Below are positions 1-8,635 of a stretch of DNA of 64,000 bases, in pieces; position 1 is the stretch's first letter; the number at the start of each line of letters is the position of its first letter. The DNA comes from UBA4971 sp029551185 (GTDB lineage: Bacteria > Bacillota > SHA-98 > UBA4971): positions 50,438-114,437 of the forward strand of contig DAOSZN010000004.1 in NCBI GenBank assembly GCA_035593725.1, given 5' to 3'. The translations under genes were made by a program, and so were the position numbers. Below the pieces are notes generated by a model. That model made no database searches, was not told the DNA's origin, and saw nothing but the letters and a program-made list of their open reading frames with translations.

Positions 1-2
1 GC

Positions 3-632
3 AGGAGGTTCAAGGCGGTGCAAATCGGAGGGCCGTCCGGAGGCTGCTTGGCAGAGGACCAGCTTGGCGTTGCGCTGGACTATGAGTCCCTACGTAAGGT
101 CGGAGCAATGGTGGGTTCAGGCGGGATAGTCGTAATGGATGAGGACACTTGCATGGTAGAGGTTGCAAGGTTCTTTATGCAGTTTGCTCAAAATGAGTCG
201 TGCGGGAAATGCGTACCTTGCCGTGAGGGGACCAAGCAGATGCTTGCCCTCCTGACAAAGATCACAAACGGGGAAGGCACAAAGGAAGACTTGGAACTCT
301 TAGAAGAACTGGCCCTTGCAGTGAAAGACGGGGCGCTCTGTGGTTTAGGAAAGACTGCTCCGAATCCGGTCCTGACAACCCTTAAATACTTCCGTTCAGA
401 ATATGAGGCTCACGTTTTCGAGAAGCGATGCCCGGCAGGGGTTTGCCAAGCGTTGAAGTCCTACTCCATTGATCCTGATAAGTGCCGTGGATGCACTGTG
501 TGCCAACAAGCATGCCCTGTCGGTGCAATATCCGGCGAGCGGAAGAGGCCCCACAGTATCGATGCAGCCAAATGTATCAAGTGTAACACCTGCGTTGAGA
601 AATGTCGGTTTGGGGCGATAATCAAGGAATAG
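3..632 (+). CDS. hydB: NADH-dependent [FeFe] hydrogenase, NuoF-like subunit (C-terminal part)
   Basis: This is the 3' part of a gene that begins before the window; the frame is open from base 3. The encoded part matches the C-terminal half of NuoF/HydB/HndC proteins, which carry FMN and pass NADH electrons to an iron-sulfur chain. The segment ESCGKCVPCREGT plus the later ALCGLG cysteine are the usual ligands of the NuoF [4Fe-4S] cluster. The tail adds a two-cluster ferredoxin domain (CRGCTVCQQACP and CIKCNTCVEKC), typical of hydrogenase-linked rather than complex I versions. The hydrogenase gene follows 70 bases downstream, so both probably belong to one electron-bifurcating hydrogenase operon. 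The family is clear; the exact electron partner is inferred. Confidence 0.9.
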   Translation, partial: RRFKAVQIGGPSGGCLAEDQLGVALDYESLRKVGAMVGSGGIVVMDEDTCMVEVARFFMQFAQNESCGKCVPCREGTKQMLALLTKITNGEGTKEDLELLEELALAVKDGALCGLGKTAPNPVLTTLKYFRSEYEAHVFEKRCPAGVCQALKSYSIDPDKCRGCTVCQQACPVGAISGERKRPHSIDAAKCIKCNTCVEKCRFGAIIKE

Positions 633-702
633 ATGCGATCACAATGAGGAACACGAGTTGCAATAGCGTAGAATTGAACCTAAGTGGGGGAGGGAACCCA
701 AT

Positions 703-2763
703 ATGGCTTATGTGACTGTTGACGGGGAAACAGTTGAAATAAACGGAGAAAGAAATATCCTGGAACTGGTGCGCAAAGCAGGTATTGAGCTTCCGACATT
801 TTGCTACCATTCGGAGTTGTCTGTATACGGGGCGTGCCGTATGTGTACAGTTGAGATAGATAATATGGGCCTTGTGGCTGCTTGCTCTACGCCTCCTGCG
901 GATGGGATGGTTATTCACACTAATACCAAGAGAACACAAAGATTGCGCAGGATGGTGGTGGAGCTTCTTCTTGCGAACCACCACAGGGACTGCACTACCT
1001 GCGACAAGAACGGCGCCTGTAAGCTCCAGAGCCTTGCCTACCAGCTAGGAGTCAGAAAGGTGCGGTTCGGCGGGAGGATTGAGATGCTTCCTATTGATGA
1101 TGAAAATCCTTCCATTGTCCGGGATCCTAATAAGTGCATACTCTGCGGTGACTGTGTCAGGGTGTGTTCAGAGATCCAGGGCATAGGGGCCTTAGACTTT
1201 GTGGGGCGGGGTGCTGACACATGTGTTAGCCCTGCTTTCGGAAGAAAACTCGGAGAAGTTGAATGTGTGAATTGCGGCCAATGTGTAGCAGTATGTCCCA
1301 CCGGCGCGCTCACCGGGAAATCTGAGACAGAAGCGGTCTGGAACGCGCTGAACGACCCGTCCAAGGTGGTTGTGGCGCAGATTGCGCCTGCAGTGCGTGT
1401 CGCTATAGGAGAAGCCTTCGGCAAGAAGCCGGGAGAAATTGATACAGGCAGGATCGTCACTGCGCTGAAGAAGATTGGTTTCGCGAAGGTTTTCGATACA
1501 GTGTTCGCGGCAGATCTTACCGCAGTGGAAGAGTGTGATGAGTTCTTGCGCCGTCTTGCTAAACATGAGCGGCTACCTCAGTTTACATCATGCTGTCCCG
1601 GATGGGTGAAATTCGCGGAACAACACTATCCTGAGATACTCGACAACTTGTCAACATGTAGATCCCCCCAGCAGATGTTCGGGTCTGTTGTGAAGAGGTT
1701 TTACGCGAAGAAAATGGCGGCAAAGCCCGAGGATGTCTTTGTTGTCTCCATCATGCCGTGCACAGCGAAGAAAGTTGAGGCAAAGAGGCCTGAGTTCATA
1801 GAAGGTGGGGTTCCGGATGTAGATGCGGTCCTTTCCACAAATGAACTGGGCCTACTCCTAAAGCAGGCAGGGATAGTGTTCGAGGAGCTTGAAGGACAAG
1901 CTTTTGACCGCCCGATTGGGCTTACCACCGGAGGAGGGGTAATCTTCGGGGTCACCGGTGGAGTCGCCGAGGCAGTTCTCAGGACTGCTGCGAATTTGCT
2001 GAAAATCGATTTAGGATGCGTTGACTTCAAGGAAGTCAGAGGATTCCAGGGATTGCGCGAGGCGACTGTGCGCCTTGGCGATTTGAAGCTTGATCTGGCA
2101 GTGGTCCACGGACTTGGTAATGCACGTAAGCTCCTTGATGTGATTCGGCGCGGTGAGGCTAAATACGATCTTGTTGAAGTCATGGCATGTCCCGGCGGAT
2201 GTGTCGGAGGCGGAGGACAGCCTCAGCCAAATGATACAGAGTCAAGAATGGCAAGGGGCAAAGGGCTGTACATCAGTGACAAGATGGCCCAGCTTAGAAG
2301 CCCCGGCGAGAACCTGGCAGTCGCGAAGTTATATGAGTCTTATCTGGGTAAGCCGGGCAGCGAGCTTGCGCATGAGGTCTTGCATACAGGCTATGGACCG
2401 CGCAGAAGGATTTCCGGGGATATCAAGATAAACGGTACCAGGCCGGGCGCGCTGGATGTTTCAGTCTGTGTCGGGACAGGGTGCTACCTCAGAGGCTCAT
2501 ATGATGTGCTTCAAACCTTTACAAAGCTGTCAGACAGGGATGACATTAAAGGGAAGATCAATCTGAAGGCTACGTTCTGCCTGGAACACTGTGAGAACGG
2601 TGTGTCGATTAAGGTTGGCGATGAAGTAGTCACAGGGGTTACGCCTTTAAACGCAGAAGAGATCTTCCAGGAACAGGTGGTATCCAAGTTGTGTAGAGGC
2701 TTAGCCTCATGTTCATGTGGTTCTCGTAGAGCATCTATGGATGAGAAAAGAACAGGGAGGTAA
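703..2763 (+). CDS. hydA: [FeFe] hydrogenase catalytic subunit with C-terminal [2Fe-2S] domain
   Basis: This cytoplasmic enzyme would interconvert protons and H2. Domains in order: plant-type [2Fe-2S] domain (cysteines near residues 34, 45, 48, 62), a His/Cys-ligated cluster (HHRDCTTC...C near 93-108), two [4Fe-4S] motifs (CILCGDCVRVC and CVNCGQCVAVC), then the H-cluster domain. All three signatures are intact: TSCCPGW near 296, MPCTAKK near 350 and MACPGGCVGGGG near 494. A small-subunit-like region follows. Residues about 585-665 form an extra thioredoxin-like [2Fe-2S] domain (CVGTGCYLRG, CLEHC). The start ATG lies behind GGGGGAGGG. The presence of the NuoF-like gene upstream suggests an NADH- and ferredoxin-linked, bifurcating type. 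Confidence 0.95.
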   Translation: MAYVTVDGETVEINGERNILELVRKAGIELPTFCYHSELSVYGACRMCTVEIDNMGLVAACSTPPADGMVIHTNTKRTQRLRRMVVELLLANHHRDCTTCDKNGACKLQSLAYQLGVRKVRFGGRIEMLPIDDENPSIVRDPNKCILCGDCVRVCSEIQGIGALDFVGRGADTCVSPAFGRKLGEVECVNCGQCVAVCPTGALTGKSETEAVWNALNDPSKVVVAQIAPAVRVAIGEAFGKKPGEIDTGRIVTALKKIGFAKVFDTVFAADLTAVEECDEFLRRLAKHERLPQFTSCCPGWVKFAEQHYPEILDNLSTCRSPQQMFGSVVKRFYAKKMAAKPEDVFVVSIMPCTAKKVEAKRPEFIEGGVPDVDAVLSTNELGLLLKQAGIVFEELEGQAFDRPIGLTTGGGVIFGVTGGVAEAVLRTAANLLKIDLGCVDFKEVRGFQGLREATVRLGDLKLDLAVVHGLGNARKLLDVIRRGEAKYDLVEVMACPGGCVGGGGQPQPNDTESRMARGKGLYISDKMAQLRSPGENLAVAKLYESYLGKPGSELAHEVLHTGYGPRRRISGDIKINGTRPGALDVSVCVGTGCYLRGSYDVLQTFTKLSDRDDIKGKINLKATFCLEHCENGVSIKVGDEVVTGVTPLNAEEIFQEQVVSKLCRGLASCSCGSRRASMDEKRTGR

Positions 2764-2767
2764 CTTT

Positions 2768-3043
2768 ATGGTTACTATCCAGGTATGTGTCGGCAGTTCG
2801 TGTTTTTTAAGAGGTGCCCCTGACGTAATCAAGGCGTTCGAAACCGTAATTGAGAGGTGCGCTCCGAGTCAGGTGGAACTCAAAGGTACGTTTTGCCAGG
2901 AGTCATGCACAAAAGGTGTTACAGTTAGAATCAATGAAAAGGTTTTTACGGCCGTAACTCCTAAGGATGTGCCAGGGCTTTTCAGGGAGCAAGTAATTCC
3001 AATGCTTTGTCATGGTGAGAGTCAAAATAAAGAAGGCAAATGA
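2768..3043 (+). CDS. Small thioredoxin-like [2Fe-2S] ferredoxin
   Basis: This protein of about 91 residues holds the four cysteines of the NuoE-C/thioredoxin-like [2Fe-2S] fold: CVGSSC near the start and CQESC near residue 42. It closely resembles the C-terminal domain of the hydrogenase encoded just upstream (CVGTGCYLRG, CLEHCENGV), so it looks like a free-standing duplicate of that domain. The ATG at 2768 is chosen because AGGGAGG ends 8 bases before it; an earlier in-frame start at 2717 would overlap the hydrogenase gene by 47 bases. It is probably an electron carrier or docking subunit for one of the two hydrogenases. Confidence 0.85.
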   Translation: MVTIQVCVGSSCFLRGAPDVIKAFETVIERCAPSQVELKGTFCQESCTKGVTVRINEKVFTAVTPKDVPGLFREQVIPMLCHGESQNKEGK

Positions 3044-3118
3044 GATGCCGGATTAACCCTGTGTTTACAGCGAGACAGTTGGATGGATTGACAGGCCTAT
3101 TACAAGGAAGGTGGTAAC

Positions 3119-4909
3119 GTGGGCATAATTTCCACGATTGACGCTAAATGCAAGGACTGTTACAAGTGTCTGAGGGAATGTCCTGTAAAGGCTATAAAGA
3201 TGGAACGAGGCGCGCTACCTCACGAACTTCATGCCAGGGTGTGTGAGGAACGATGTATTTTCGACGGCAGGTGTGTCCTGGTCTGTCCCCAGAACGCAAA
3301 AAAGGTTACAAGCGATCTTGAAAACCTTAGGCCTTTTCTTCGAGAGGGTGGGAAAGTCGCCGCGAGTGTCGCTCCGTCGTTCCCCTCTGCGTTTCCTGAC
3401 ATAGACCCACAGACTATTCCGACAGCACTTAGACTCATAGGCTTTGGTTTTGTTCAGGAGACAGCCATTGGGGCGGAACTTGTCAGCCGGGAATATGCCA
3501 GGCGGTTCCGAAAAGGAGATGCGCGCCTCATATCGAGTCCTTGTCCGGTAGTGGTGAACCTTATTGAACGGCACTATCCGGAGGTCATTCCCTACCTGGC
3601 GCCGATTGTGTCCCCTATGGTTGCCCACGGCCGGTACATTAAACAGATTATGCCCGGCACAAAAGTAGCATTTATCGGCCCATGTATTGCGAAGCTGGGT
3701 GAACGGGAGACACCCGGGATAGATGACTCTATAGACTTTGTCATAACATTCGAAGAGCTAAGAGACGTCTTTCTTGACGAAGGAATTGATTTGGGCTCCC
3801 TCGAGCCGTCTGAATTTGACGGCGCTTTACCTGATAAGGCCAGGCTGTTTCCTGTTGAGGGAGGCATTTTAAGATCAGCTTCTCTCAGCACAGACATGCT
3901 TGACAGTGATGTGCTGACAGTCTCAGGTCTCGAAAGTTGCAAAGAGGTGTTGAAGCAGTTTACAGAGGGCATGAAGCGAGGCGACCGGACACATCTCCCG
4001 CGTCTCGTGGACATGCTTGCATGTGAAGGAGGCTGCATCAACGGGCCTAAGAACCCCAGTTGGGAGGATATCTACACAAGAAGAGCCCGTGTGCTTGAGT
4101 ACGTGAAGCAGTCGTCGGATGACCGCAACCGGGAGAGAGGGACTGATTTTAAGGATGTGTCTGAGCGTCCCGAAATCCCGCAGGAACTCCTTAGAAGGAA
4201 CTATCGCAATCTTAAGCCTTCCGTGGAAGAGCCTGATGAGAGCGTAATCAGGGCTATACTGGCTAAAACAGGAAAACACTCGCAGTCCGATGAGCTTAAC
4301 TGCGGGGCATGCGGGTATGATTCATGCAGAGATAAGGCTGTTGCGGTGTTCCAGGGGATGGCAGACCCTGAAATGTGCATCCCATATATGCGCGAGAGAG
4401 CCGAATCGGTGGCTAACCTTTTTGTCGCGTCTACTCCCAATGCCATAATCGTGATAGATGAAAATGAGACTATTCGAGATCTTAATGCTGCTGCAGAGGG
4501 AATGTTCAAGCGAAAGAAAGACGAGGTAATAGGGAAGACTCTTTCTACTATCATGGAACCCGGATACTTTAGGAAGGCGCTCCAAGAGAAGACCATCGTG
4601 CAAGGAGAGGTCTGCTATCTTGATATGGATCTCGTCACTTACCAGACCATATTCTACGAGCCCGGTGAGAGATTGGCAATGGGTATCATATCCGACATAA
4701 CTGAAGAGAGAAGACGTGAGAGACACTTACTTGAGATACGTGAGCAGACTCTGGAGAAGGCACAAGGGGTCATAAACAAGCAGATGGAAGTTGCACAGAA
4801 AATAGCAGGATTGCTCGGTGAGACCACTGCTGAAACCAAGGTGCTCCTTACGAAGCTAATGAATACCTTCAAGAATGAGGGGGAAGATGATGGAACGTCT
4901 TCACGTTGA
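3119..4909 (+). CDS. Sensory [FeFe] hydrogenase with PAS domain (HydS-like)
   Basis: Domains in order: an N-terminal two-cluster ferredoxin domain (CKDCYKCLRECP near residue 11), a hydrogenase H-cluster domain, a second iron-sulfur domain (CGACGYDSC near 395), and a PAS domain about 435-530 followed by a helical tail. The H-cluster motifs are degenerate: SSPCPVV, GPCIAKLGE and ACEGGCINGP. The four cluster cysteines remain, but the cysteine that normally relays protons (first C of TSCCP) is proline. Altered motifs and a PAS domain are features of the sensory group of [FeFe] hydrogenases, thought to detect H2 or redox state rather than turn over H2. GTG start behind AAGGAAGGTGG. The phosphatase gene overlaps its end, suggesting direct signalling. 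Confidence 0.88.
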   Translation: MGIISTIDAKCKDCYKCLRECPVKAIKMERGALPHELHARVCEERCIFDGRCVLVCPQNAKKVTSDLENLRPFLREGGKVAASVAPSFPSAFPDIDPQTIPTALRLIGFGFVQETAIGAELVSREYARRFRKGDARLISSPCPVVVNLIERHYPEVIPYLAPIVSPMVAHGRYIKQIMPGTKVAFIGPCIAKLGERETPGIDDSIDFVITFEELRDVFLDEGIDLGSLEPSEFDGALPDKARLFPVEGGILRSASLSTDMLDSDVLTVSGLESCKEVLKQFTEGMKRGDRTHLPRLVDMLACEGGCINGPKNPSWEDIYTRRARVLEYVKQSSDDRNRERGTDFKDVSERPEIPQELLRRNYRNLKPSVEEPDESVIRAILAKTGKHSQSDELNCGACGYDSCRDKAVAVFQGMADPEMCIPYMRERAESVANLFVASTPNAIIVIDENETIRDLNAAAEGMFKRKKDEVIGKTLSTIMEPGYFRKALQEKTIVQGEVCYLDMDLVTYQTIFYEPGERLAMGIISDITEERRRERHLLEIREQTLEKAQGVINKQMEVAQKIAGLLGETTAETKVLLTKLMNTFKNEGEDDGTSSR

Positions 4910-6044
4910 AGTAGAGCAACGCCGGCTAAACAAGTATGGCGAAGAGCTGTGCGGAGACAGCGTGGAGGTGGAAACCGGCCCCGGCTCCACTATAGTGGTG
5001 CTCTCAGACGGATTGGGAAGCGGAGTTAAGGCGAATATCCTCTCATCGCTGACTGCAAGAATGGCTGTTACTATGCTAAAGGGAGGGCTGGCCCTGGATG
5101 AGGTTGTGGAGACCTTAGCTCACACTTTGCCTGTATGTGAGAAAAGACAACTTGCCTACTCGACATTCAGTATCCTCCAGATTTTCGACGACGGAAATGT
5201 CTATCTTGCTGAATATGACAGCCCTCCCGCGTTTATCGGGCGTGGCAGCAGGCTCCGAATTGTGCCGAGGTCAGAGCGAACAACGGGGGACCGAGCCATC
5301 AAGGAGGCCTTCTTTCCCGTTGAGGACGGGGACTGGATTGTGCTGGCAAGTGATGGGGTTCTTCATGCCGGTATTGGGGGACTATGGAATATCGGGTGGG
5401 GATGGGACAGAGTCGGTGACTATATCTGCTCCACCGCAGCTCGAACTAGGCTGGCGTCTGAGCTTGCAGAAGAGCTTGTCGAAGTCACCGGCAAGTTGTA
5501 CGCGTACAAGCCCGGAGACGATGCTACGGTGGTGGCTGTGCGGATCAGGCGTCCACGTTATCTCACCATGCTGGTAGGTCCTCCCGTGAACCCTGAAGAT
5601 GACAGTGAGGTTGTGAGGAAACTGTTGGCTGCTCCCGGGAAGAAGGTGGCTTGCGGCGGGACTACCGGCAATATAGTTGCGCGGGTCCTCGATAGGCCCA
5701 TAACTGTAGACTTGACCCCGTGTGACAAGAGAATTCCTCCCATTGGCAAGTTAGAGGGGATAGATCTGGTTACCGAAGGAATGCTGACACTTTCATATAC
5801 CCTGGAGAAGCTGGAGCAAGGCGTGAAGTTAATGGATGCTGCCGTAAAGAGTGACGGTTCAAGTCGTCTGACAGCGCTTCTTCTTGAAGCTGACTGCATT
5901 CACATAATTGTGGGGAGAGCTATAAACCCTGCGCACCAAAGCCCTGACGTTCCCAGGAGTCTTGCCTTGAAACACAAGATCGTCGACGGATTGGTACAGA
6001 TTTTACGTGGTATGGGAAAGACGGTCAAAGTCGAGTACTATTAG
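4887..6044 (+). CDS. SpoIIE/PP2C-type protein serine/threonine phosphatase
   Basis: The N-terminal half (to about residue 220) is a SpoIIE-like PP2C phosphatase: LSDGLGSG near residue 35, LASDGV near 155 and GDDATVV near 210 supply the expected metal-binding aspartates. The C-terminal half of about 160 residues has no function I recognise; it has a G-rich stretch (CGGTTGNIVARVL). The gene overlaps the end of the sensory hydrogenase gene by about 23 bases and is translated in another frame, behind GAGGGGG. ATGs at 4887 and 4890 are both possible. Context suggests it is the output of H2 sensing, dephosphorylating a protein that controls hydrogenase or fermentation genes; the target is unknown. 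Confidence 0.85.
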   Translation: MMERLHVEVEQRRLNKYGEELCGDSVEVETGPGSTIVVLSDGLGSGVKANILSSLTARMAVTMLKGGLALDEVVETLAHTLPVCEKRQLAYSTFSILQIFDDGNVYLAEYDSPPAFIGRGSRLRIVPRSERTTGDRAIKEAFFPVEDGDWIVLASDGVLHAGIGGLWNIGWGWDRVGDYICSTAARTRLASELAEELVEVTGKLYAYKPGDDATVVAVRIRRPRYLTMLVGPPVNPEDDSEVVRKLLAAPGKKVACGGTTGNIVARVLDRPITVDLTPCDKRIPPIGKLEGIDLVTEGMLTLSYTLEKLEQGVKLMDAAVKSDGSSRLTALLLEADCIHIIVGRAINPAHQSPDVPRSLALKHKIVDGLVQILRGMGKTVKVEYY

Positions 6045-6970
6045 CCCTGGATGACAATGCTGCCTACCCCGCCTTTCACCTCGAGCTCGACTCGGTTTTC
6101 GGCTGTATCAAAGTCAGGTGAGATGTACTCATTGTTGACACGTAGGTAGTTTCCGTATACCTGAACCGACCCTATTCCCGTTTTTGTGCGTATGTGTGCT
6201 GCGACTCCTTTAGGGACATGAATAACGGTTTCGCCGACACCTCCTGAAAGTGTAACCTTTGCATTGCCGGTTGCAGGCAACGTCAAATTCGTTTTCCCCA
6301 CACCTGTCTCAATTTTAATATAAGTTGCCATAATACGCTCGAGGTTAATACTGGCTTCCCCGACCCCGGTGCGGATATCCAGGTTTATCGGTATTGTTTC
6401 AGTAAGCGCGAGATCCCATGTCCTTGCAGGCTGCTTGCCTATACCAAAGAAACGGCGATCAAGGATGTTCCTGCTTTCAGTCGCTAACAAAAGGCGTGCT
6501 TTGTTTTCCGTTATTTTAAAATCCTGTGTCAGCCATTCTCCTGCTGTCGTGTCTACCGTCCCGCTGATAAGATCGGATGAATTCGCAAGCGAACCTAGAT
6601 ACAGGGCACCGACGCCCATTTTGATTTCTATGTCCGCGCTTGTTGCCCCGGAGAGAGGCTTCTGTATCTTCGTGCGGGTAGTAGCCCATCTTGCAGTTGG
6701 ATGACGCAACGCCAATCCTGACCCTACGATAATTACGAGAATAATAATTACAATGAGAGATATCGATACGGATCCTCGTCCCAGTATCAATTCAAGCCCC
6801 AGTGCAATGAGAATGAGCGGCCAAAATCTTATAATGGCTGTCCGGACACTCCAGTTCATCAAGCCCAGGTTGTTGAGGAGGAGCAAAACGCCAAGGAGTA
6901 TTAAGACTGCCGGGAGCACCACGCTTCTTCTCGGGTTCCTCTTTTCTCCGTTGCGGTTGAGATTGGCCAT
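6041..6970 (-). CDS. LiaF-like membrane protein (cell-envelope stress response family)
   Basis: The N-terminus carries short hydrophobic helices (VVLPAVLILLGVLLLLNN, then two more between about residues 42 and 85), followed by a C-terminal soluble domain of repeated beta strands with glycine turns (GVGALYLG, GVGEASINL, GVGKTNLTL, GGVGETVI). That is the pattern of LiaF/DUF4097-like proteins, which in Bacillus act with LiaRS in response to cell-wall antibiotics. No LiaRS pair is nearby. The gene lies 3 bases after the PspC gene and is surely co-transcribed with it. Its stop overlaps the 3' end of the convergent phosphatase gene by 4 bases. Confidence 0.75.
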   Translation of the reverse strand: MANLNRNGEKRNPRRSVVLPAVLILLGVLLLLNNLGLMNWSVRTAIIRFWPLILIALGLELILGRGSVSISLIVIIILVIIVGSGLALRHPTARWATTRTKIQKPLSGATSADIEIKMGVGALYLGSLANSSDLISGTVDTTAGEWLTQDFKITENKARLLLATESRNILDRRFFGIGKQPARTWDLALTETIPINLDIRTGVGEASINLERIMATYIKIETGVGKTNLTLPATGNAKVTLSGGVGETVIHVPKGVAAHIRTKTGIGSVQVYGNYLRVNNEYISPDFDTAENRVELEVKGGVGSIVIQG

Positions 6971-6973
6971 GGT

Positions 6974-7444
6974 CTATTCTCCTCTTTTATTGGTACGCTG
7001 TCCCTTGAGCAACAGTACGCCGACGATGATGAGGATAATCGGCATCAGCGTGCCTGCATTGAGCCAGCGAAGCCAAGAGATATTAAGGGTACGCGACAGA
7101 AAAACCACCCCTAGTCCGATTAGGAAAATCCCCAAGACTACATTGGCAGTAGGCCCTTGAGACTGCTTGAGGCACGGGCTGATGGATTCTGCTGCTTCCT
7201 GGGCCCTATCCCTGATTTCTTCTGCGCCTTCGCGTATGACCTCAGCAGTCGAGGTTTCGCCCATGTCCGGATACGGCATGATTATCCAAAGGATTAGGTA
7301 GGCAGCTATGCCGATACCCGAATACAAGCCTAACAGTACGAAACCAAGACGCACAATAGTCGGATCCACTTCAAGGTATTCCGCAAGTCCCCCACACACC
7401 CCGCCTATCATGGAGCTGGTTCGACTTCGGTAAAGTTTCTTCAC
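6974..7444 (-). CDS. PspC domain membrane protein
   Basis: The N-terminus KKLYRSRTSSMIGGVCGG, then LAEYLEVDPTIVRL, is the PspC domain signature, followed by a membrane helix (VLLGLYSGIGIAAYLILWIIM). Two more hydrophobic segments near the C-terminus (TANVVLGIFLIGLGVVFL and GTLMPIILIIVGVLLL) resemble the LiaI/LiaF membrane region. PspC proteins monitor membrane integrity. The GTG at 7444 is preferred because GAGGTGAAC lies just upstream; a GTG at 7477 would add 11 residues without a ribosome site. First gene of a two-gene operon with the LiaF-like gene. Confidence 0.85.
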   Translation of the reverse strand: MKKLYRSRTSSMIGGVCGGLAEYLEVDPTIVRLGFVLLGLYSGIGIAAYLILWIIMPYPDMGETSTAEVIREGAEEIRDRAQEAAESISPCLKQSQGPTANVVLGIFLIGLGVVFLSRTLNISWLRWLNAGTLMPIILIIVGVLLLKGQRTNKRGE

Positions 7445-7544
7445 AGTGTTCACCTCACTTGCGAATAAAACGCGCACTTTCCACCCGTATTCCGGTCAAT
7501 ATCCCTTATCCGGCTGATTACAGTGAGAATCGAGCAATAAATAC

Positions 7545-7572
7545 ATTATATCTCAATGGGACTCTGAAACAA
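7545..7572 (-). promoter_or_regulatory. Sigma-A-type promoter for the pspC-liaF-like operon
   Basis: On the minus strand TTGTTT (7572-7567) and TATAAT (7550-7545) are separated by 16 bases, about 100 bases upstream of the PspC start. This is read by eye only. Confidence 0.5.
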
Positions 7573-7650
7573 GGGACTACTCCGCAATACGGTAATTACA
7601 ATAGCCGGATCAAAGCGACAGATCCATAACACCTGTATTCTAAGGGCAAG

Positions 7651-8523
7651 TTACGACCTAATGGCACTTTCTCTTGCGGCTTCCTCCGCCTTTTTTTTCA
7701 TCTCATTCTGTGCCCTGATTTCTTCTAAGATTTCGCTTGCCGTATGAAAAGAGTAGCCCTGGGATTGCAGGGTTTCAATTATCTCAGGGAGAGCCTCTAC
7801 TGAGCCGGTAAGATCCTCGTCAGGTCCGCCTGAGGAATGATGAAGGACGATGACACCCCTTTCCACTCTCGGGATTACGTTTTGTATGACTTCCTCCTTG
7901 GAAAGACCCCACCAATCCAGTGAGTCCACCGTCCATAGGACGATATTGTAGCCTTCATCGCCGATAGCCTTTACCGCAGGCGGGTCCAGCGCCCCATATG
8001 GCGGACGCACTACCAACACATCTTCCCCCGTGATGTCTGAGAAGACTTTCCTGGCTTTTCCTAAGTCGAGAAGGATTTGCCAGGGTGCCATTCGCGAGAG
8101 GTTCGAGTGATAATACGTATGGTTACCGATTTCGTGTCCTTCTCTGTGAATCCTCTGTACGATGTCCCGGTGTTTTTCCGCTGCGTTTCCTATCAAGAAG
8201 AAGGTGGCGCGCACGTTGTACTTGGCCAGGACATCAAGGATTCTTGGAGTATAAACATCGTCAGGACCGTCATCAAAGGTCAAAGCAATTTTCTTCGTTT
8301 CCGGACTCCACTGTCTTACAACAATGTCCGGAAAAAGGCTCACTAAGTCTATGGACTCCGGAGTCCTGCTCTGTCTTTCAGAGCCGTCTGTGTATCGGGG
8401 CAAGGCAACTTCCCCTAACCATTTCGATTGTAAGAGACTGTCCACTGCCTGAGGCCTTACGATCACTACCATAAGCGAAATCAGAATCCCTATGGTAATA
8501 TGAAGCAATGTTCTGTGTTTCAA
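7651..8523 (-). CDS. Membrane-anchored polysaccharide deacetylase
   Basis: A NodB-type carbohydrate esterase 4 domain follows a single N-terminal hydrophobic segment (LHITIGILISLMVVIV). Motif 1 is LTFDDGPDDVYTP, motif 2 is HEIGNHTYYHSNL, and VRPPYGALDP gives motif 3, so metal and catalytic residues are present. The enzyme probably deacetylates peptidoglycan or another surface polysaccharide outside the membrane. The C-terminal 20 residues are charged and helical. The TTG at 8523 is preferred, with GGGGGA about 7 bases upstream. The frame is open back to a TTG at 8613, but that site lacks a ribosome site and would place 30 polar residues before the membrane segment. Confidence 0.85.
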   Translation of the reverse strand: MKHRTLLHITIGILISLMVVIVRPQAVDSLLQSKWLGEVALPRYTDGSERQSRTPESIDLVSLFPDIVVRQWSPETKKIALTFDDGPDDVYTPRILDVLAKYNVRATFFLIGNAAEKHRDIVQRIHREGHEIGNHTYYHSNLSRMAPWQILLDLGKARKVFSDITGEDVLVVRPPYGALDPPAVKAIGDEGYNIVLWTVDSLDWWGLSKEEVIQNVIPRVERGVIVLHHSSGGPDEDLTGSVEALPEIIETLQSQGYSFHTASEILEEIRAQNEMKKKAEEAARESAIRS

Positions 8524-8635
8524 GAAGGTTCCCCCAAAATCTCTGTATTGTCTGTTCGTCCTTAGCTTGCTCCCGTTTTTTAGAAGCAATTCTCTCCCGC
8601 TTGGAGACGACAATTCTTAGGTTGTGGAGTTCGGT

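Noticed and set aside
1701..2183. Minus-strand open frame inside the hydrogenase gene
   Set aside because: Serine/threonine/proline-rich shadow of a strongly coding strand.
8523..8613. Longer start for the first polysaccharide deacetylase
   Set aside because: The TTG at 8613 lacks a ribosome site and would put a polar 30-residue stretch before the membrane anchor.
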